Below are positions 5,191-7,867 of a DNA stretch of 7,867 nucleotides, piece after piece. A program made the translations under genes and the position numbers. This DNA is from Desulfobulbaceae bacterium (GTDB lineage: Bacteria > Desulfobacterota > Desulfobulbia > Desulfobulbales > Desulfobulbaceae), in assembly GCA_027011235.1 (NCBI GenBank), contig JALVAI010000278.1, forward strand, positions 1-7,867. Reading direction: 5' to 3'. The number at the start of each line of letters is the position of its first letter. Positions within the stretch are counted from its first letter, which is position 1. The notes beneath the pieces were generated by a model. It saw only the letters and a program-made list of their open reading frames with translations. It was not told the DNA's origin and did not search any database.

Positions 5191-7179
5191 TCAGTGTCCG
5201 CCCTGTCCACAACCCATTCCGGGCAAGGCCTTGCCTTCAAGCTCACGACGCATCTGCATATCCATGAGCACCCGTTCCTGCTTCTTGTTAATGCCAAGGG
5301 CCTCACGTTTTTCATCAATGGCCGCGATCATTGCCCGGGCATGCTTGATCGGATCATTTTCAACCCCCCAGCAGGCGCCATATTCCTCTTTCAAGCCTTC
5401 AAGAATATACCTGGAGAACTTTTTGGCGCCGGTAACCGGCAGGTCCTGGAAAATAACATGGGCGCCGCTGGTAACAAAATACTGGCCGATGGCGACCGCC
5501 TTTTCACTCATCCACAACGGCGCCGATCCAACAGCGGGCAGCTGGGAAATATCATCGCCCAGACCGCCCTCATTGACCATCTCAGTCAGGGCGATCAGCA
5601 GGCGGGAATTATCCACGCATGACCCCACATGCAGAACAGGCGGCATACCAACGGTTTCACAGACCTCGCGCAAGCCGTCACCAGCATATTCGGTGGCAGC
5701 CTCCGGCCGGAGCAGACCACGGCGGCCAAGGGCCTGGGCAGCGCAACCGGTAGCCAGGACCAGGACATTGTTCTTGATCAGCTCAACGGCAATCTTGAAG
5801 TGAACATCGTCTGAATACTTGTAGTGTTCACACCCGACCAGGGCACCGACTCCCCTGATACGGCCGTTAATGATATTGTCATTCAACGGCCGATAGGACT
5901 GACGAAAACGGCCGCCCAGCATATAGTTAATGGTCTCATGGGAAAAACCGACCACCACATCCAGTTTTTTATTTTCCGGGATGTAAAAATCACCCCGTTT
6001 CTTGAAGTTGGCAATGGCATGTTTGAGGATTTTCTTGGCTGACTCATAGGCCGCATCTTCCTCAAACTGGATATGAACCGCATCCGGTATCTTGGCCCGG
6101 TAATTGGTGGTGATAACATCGGTGTGCTTGCCCTTGACGACCTGGGCCACCGACTGCATGATGCACTGGACATCGACAACCATTGCCTCCACTGCGCCGG
6201 TGGCCAGCACCATTTCCTGCTGGATAAAAGAACCGGCAACCGGGATGCCGCGCCGCATGAGAATTTCATTACCCGTGCAGCACACGCCCGCCAGATTGAC
6301 CCCCTTAGCGCCGGCTTTTTTGGCAAGGGCAATGATTTCATCATCATCAGCGGCCAGGCACAGCGATTCAGCAAGCAGCGGTTCGTGTCCGTGTACGGTC
6401 ACATTGACCATGTCTTCCCGCAGGACACCAAGATCAACGATGGCCCGTTTCGGTACCGGGGTGCCAAACATTATATCGGTCAGTTCGGTGGAGAGCATGG
6501 AAGAACCCCAGCCATCGGCCAGCGAGGTGCGGGCCGCCTGCTTCATAATGTTTTTATACTCCTGGTCAACCCCCATATGGGTGCGATGCATCATCTCCAC
6601 GACTTCCCGATCAATGCCCCTGGGTTCGACCCCCATCTCCTTCCATATCTTCTGCTGTTTTTCCGGGGCCCGTTTAAGCATGGTCAGGGTGCCTTCCTGC
6701 TGACCAAACTCGGCCAGAGCGCGCTCGCCAAGCTCCAGGGCTATTTCATTCTTGTCCCGGCCTTCGGTCTCAATTCCGAAAATCGCGGCCATCTTGTGGA
6801 GTTTGGCCACATCCTTGATCTCATGGGGAGTTTCCCCCTTGGCAGTGGCAATGAATCCCCGCACCATTTCCCGGGCATGATCGGTATGGGCCGCTGTGCC
6901 GGCAGCAACGATACGGGCGAAATTACGGGCGGCAACGGTGTCGGCGGTAGCGCCGCAGACCCCGACCATGGCATCCACGCCGTCAATGATCTGGCACGGC
7001 CCCATGTTGCAGATGCGGCAGCAGGTGCCGCCGGAACCGAAAAGACAGGCAGACATGCCGCGGTCTTCAAGGCGGTCATAGGCGGTCCGCACCTGTTTTG
7101 CCAGGTCCTGGTTTAAGAGATCCAGGGTTGAATCTCCGGTTATCGAATTACACGATTGACATCCTTTTATATCCGTCAT
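5191..7179 (-). CDS. cooS: Ni-dependent carbon monoxide dehydrogenase catalytic subunit (CooS/AcsA)
   Basis: The enzyme interconverts CO2 and CO and, bound to AcsB, feeds CO through an internal tunnel to the A-cluster. The 662 residues match the family (Moorella AcsA 674). Cluster D: Cys45 and Cys53. Cluster B: Cys54, Cys57, Cys62 and Cys75; the last loop is one residue shorter than in Moorella. Cluster C (Ni-Fe-S) ligands by alignment: His265 (HGHEP), Cys301 (GVCCTGNE), Cys339 (VDVQC), Cys450 (VGCEH), Cys479 (ATGCAAQ) and Cys521 (HVGSCVDNSR). Likely proton-transfer residues are His98 and Lys560 (SEKA). All clusters look intact. I chose ATG 7177-7179 because AGGAG (7187-7191) sits seven bases upstream; a 20-codon extension to a TTG at 7237-7239 lacks such a site. 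Gaps of 179 bases from folD and 125 bases to metF flank it. Extra features are an N-terminal CQSC (Cys7, Cys10) and a C-terminal GMGCGQGGH. Confidence 0.97.
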   Translation of the reverse strand: MTDIKGCQSCNSITGDSTLDLLNQDLAKQVRTAYDRLEDRGMSACLFGSGGTCCRICNMGPCQIIDGVDAMVGVCGATADTVAARNFARIVAAGTAAHTDHAREMVRGFIATAKGETPHEIKDVAKLHKMAAIFGIETEGRDKNEIALELGERALAEFGQQEGTLTMLKRAPEKQQKIWKEMGVEPRGIDREVVEMMHRTHMGVDQEYKNIMKQAARTSLADGWGSSMLSTELTDIMFGTPVPKRAIVDLGVLREDMVNVTVHGHEPLLAESLCLAADDDEIIALAKKAGAKGVNLAGVCCTGNEILMRRGIPVAGSFIQQEMVLATGAVEAMVVDVQCIMQSVAQVVKGKHTDVITTNYRAKIPDAVHIQFEEDAAYESAKKILKHAIANFKKRGDFYIPENKKLDVVVGFSHETINYMLGGRFRQSYRPLNDNIINGRIRGVGALVGCEHYKYSDDVHFKIAVELIKNNVLVLATGCAAQALGRRGLLRPEAATEYAGDGLREVCETVGMPPVLHVGSCVDNSRLLIALTEMVNEGGLGDDISQLPAVGSAPLWMSEKAVAIGQYFVTSGAHVIFQDLPVTGAKKFSRYILEGLKEEYGACWGVENDPIKHARAMIAAIDEKREALGINKKQERVLMDMQMRRELEGKALPGMGCGQGGH

Positions 7180-7191
7180 AGCGAGGCTCCT
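7177..7191 (-). promoter_or_regulatory. cooS: cooS ribosome-binding site that fixes the start codon
   Basis: AGGAG at 7187-7191 lies seven bases before ATG 7177-7179, and the protein then begins MTDIKGCQSC. The alternative upstream TTG start would add MPGCTGDFPVVQDFSSRSLA, which shows no family similarity I recognise. Confidence 0.8.
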
Positions 7192-7358
7192 GGAAGAGAA
7201 GTCTTGGACAACGGGAAAATCGCCTGTACATCCGGGCAATATATCCCTGGTATATATGGTCGATTTATCTGAAAATAGCCAGCCCAGCTGTGTTCTTTCC
7301 GACTGTTTTCATCATTCGTTGTGACTGTGGTCTGAGAATATGGTCCAGCCATGCTGGT
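7180..7358 (-). other. folD-cooS intergenic region with two dyads
   Basis: These 179 bases hold no convincing gene. Next to the folD stop is a perfect 5-bp inverted repeat with a three-base loop (CCAGC/GCTGG, 7345-7357) without a following T-tract. Near cooS is an imperfect GC-ended dyad with an AT-rich centre (7232-7250), next to another AT-rich TATATA stretch (about 7250-7257). The AT-rich part could contain a cooS promoter or operator, but I found no -35/-10 pair with acceptable spacing. Confidence 0.35.
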
Positions 7359-7867
7359 TTATTCCAGGCCCGCCGACTGCCTGGCGGCCTGGACCGTATT
7401 TTTCATAAGCATGGTGATAGTCATCGGGCCAACGCCGCCCGGCACCGGAGTAATAGCGGCCGCCTTTTCCTTGACCGACTCGAACTCAACATCACCGGCA
7501 AGGATGGCCTTACCGCTCTCGCTCTTGCCGATACGGTTGACACCGACATCAATAACAACCACCCCTTCCTTGACCTGGTCCGCCTTGATCATGTTGGCCA
7601 CCCCGGCGGCCACGATCAGGATATCGGCCCTGCGGGTATGAAAATCCATGTCCCTGGTCCGGGTGTGACAGAGCGTTACCGTGGCATTGCCACCGTCACG
7701 CTTCTGCAGCATCAGGTTGGCAACCGGCTTGCCGACAATATTGGAACGCCCGACCACCACCACTTCGGCGCCGCTGGTCTCGACTCCTGAGCGCTGCAAC
7801 AGTTCAAGGACGCCATGGGGGGTACAGGGCAGAAAGCAAGGCTCGCCAAGCACCATCTTGCCAACAT
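7359..7867 (-). CDS. folD: FolD, methylene-THF dehydrogenase/methenyl-THF cyclohydrolase, 5' end outside window
   Basis: FolD oxidises 5,10-methylene-THF with NAD(P) and hydrolyses methenyl-THF to 10-formyl-THF, or runs the reverse in the methyl branch of the Wood-Ljungdahl pathway. The C-terminal 168 residues are visible, ending at TAA 7359-7361. They carry the nucleotide-binding domain with family motifs in order: LPCTPHGV, GRSNIVGKPVAN, ATVTLCHTRT, ADILIVAAG, VVVIDVGVN and ITPVPGGVGPMTITML. A whole FolD is about 280-300 residues, so the N-terminal 115-130, including the catalytic lysine, lie outside. The frame continues to the window edge before Met 7854-7856 (VGK precedes it, as in the usual HPxNxGK region), so that Met is internal and not the start. 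Being upstream of cooS on the same strand fits a pathway operon; co-transcription is likely but unproven. Confidence 0.96.
   Translation of the reverse strand, partial: VGKMVLGEPCFLPCTPHGVLELLQRSGVETSGAEVVVVGRSNIVGKPVANLMLQKRDGGNATVTLCHTRTRDMDFHTRRADILIVAAGVANMIKADQVKEGVVVIDVGVNRIGKSESGKAILAGDVEFESVKEKAAAITPVPGGVGPMTITMLMKNTVQAARQSAGLE

Noticed and set aside
6073..7116. 347-codon open frame on the plus strand
   Set aside because: It is antisense to cooS and explained by the same codon bias.
7180..7239. 20-codon N-terminal extension of cooS from TTG
   Set aside because: It has no upstream ribosome-binding site, whereas the ATG at 7177-7179 has one at good spacing and gives the usual CODH length.
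7345..7357. Terminator after folD
   Set aside because: The CCAGC/GCTGG hairpin is short and no T-tract follows it, so it does not meet the form of an intrinsic terminator.

Overview
The window is part of a Wood-Ljungdahl (reductive acetyl-CoA) gene cluster. Every supported gene is on the minus strand, so transcription runs from high to low coordinates: folD (5' end outside the window), cooS/acsA, one long reading frame joining metF to acsD, then acsB (3' end outside the window). The visible gaps are 179, 125 and 160 bases, so no stretch over 300 bases lacks a gene. I see no tRNA, rRNA, CRISPR array, insertion sequence or origin.

Together the genes cover much of the carbon path. FolD interconverts methenyl-, methylene- and formyl-tetrahydrofolate (THF). 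MetF reduces methylene-THF to methyl-THF. AcsD is the small subunit of the corrinoid iron-sulfur protein, which takes the methyl group. CooS/AcsA interconverts CO2 and CO. AcsB joins methyl, CO and CoA into acetyl-CoA at its A-cluster. The path can run towards fixation or, in some sulfate reducers, towards acetate oxidation; the window does not show which. AcsC (large corrinoid subunit), AcsE (methyltransferase), MetV, Fhs and a nickel-insertion ATPase are not in view.

The host is a strict anaerobe. Bacterial-type AcsA/AcsB/AcsD, a THF-based methyl branch, moderately GC-rich codon use and long Ala/Lys/Glu-rich linkers suggest a sulfate-reducing or disproportionating Desulfobacterota-like bacterium. 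That is inference from general resemblance, not from a search.

The most unusual feature is the 919-codon frame at 2306-5065. It encodes a complete MetF, a coiled-coil-like tail, a junction, a small helical module, about 90 residues of Ala/Lys/Glu-rich helix, and then the AcsD barrel. It also contains a well-spaced internal ribosome-binding site and ATG at the start of the AcsD part. TGA stops in both other frames overlap or closely precede that ATG. The locus may therefore make a MetF-AcsD fusion, a fusion plus free AcsD, or two ordinary coupled proteins hidden by a one- or two-base indel. Choosing between these is the main open question.
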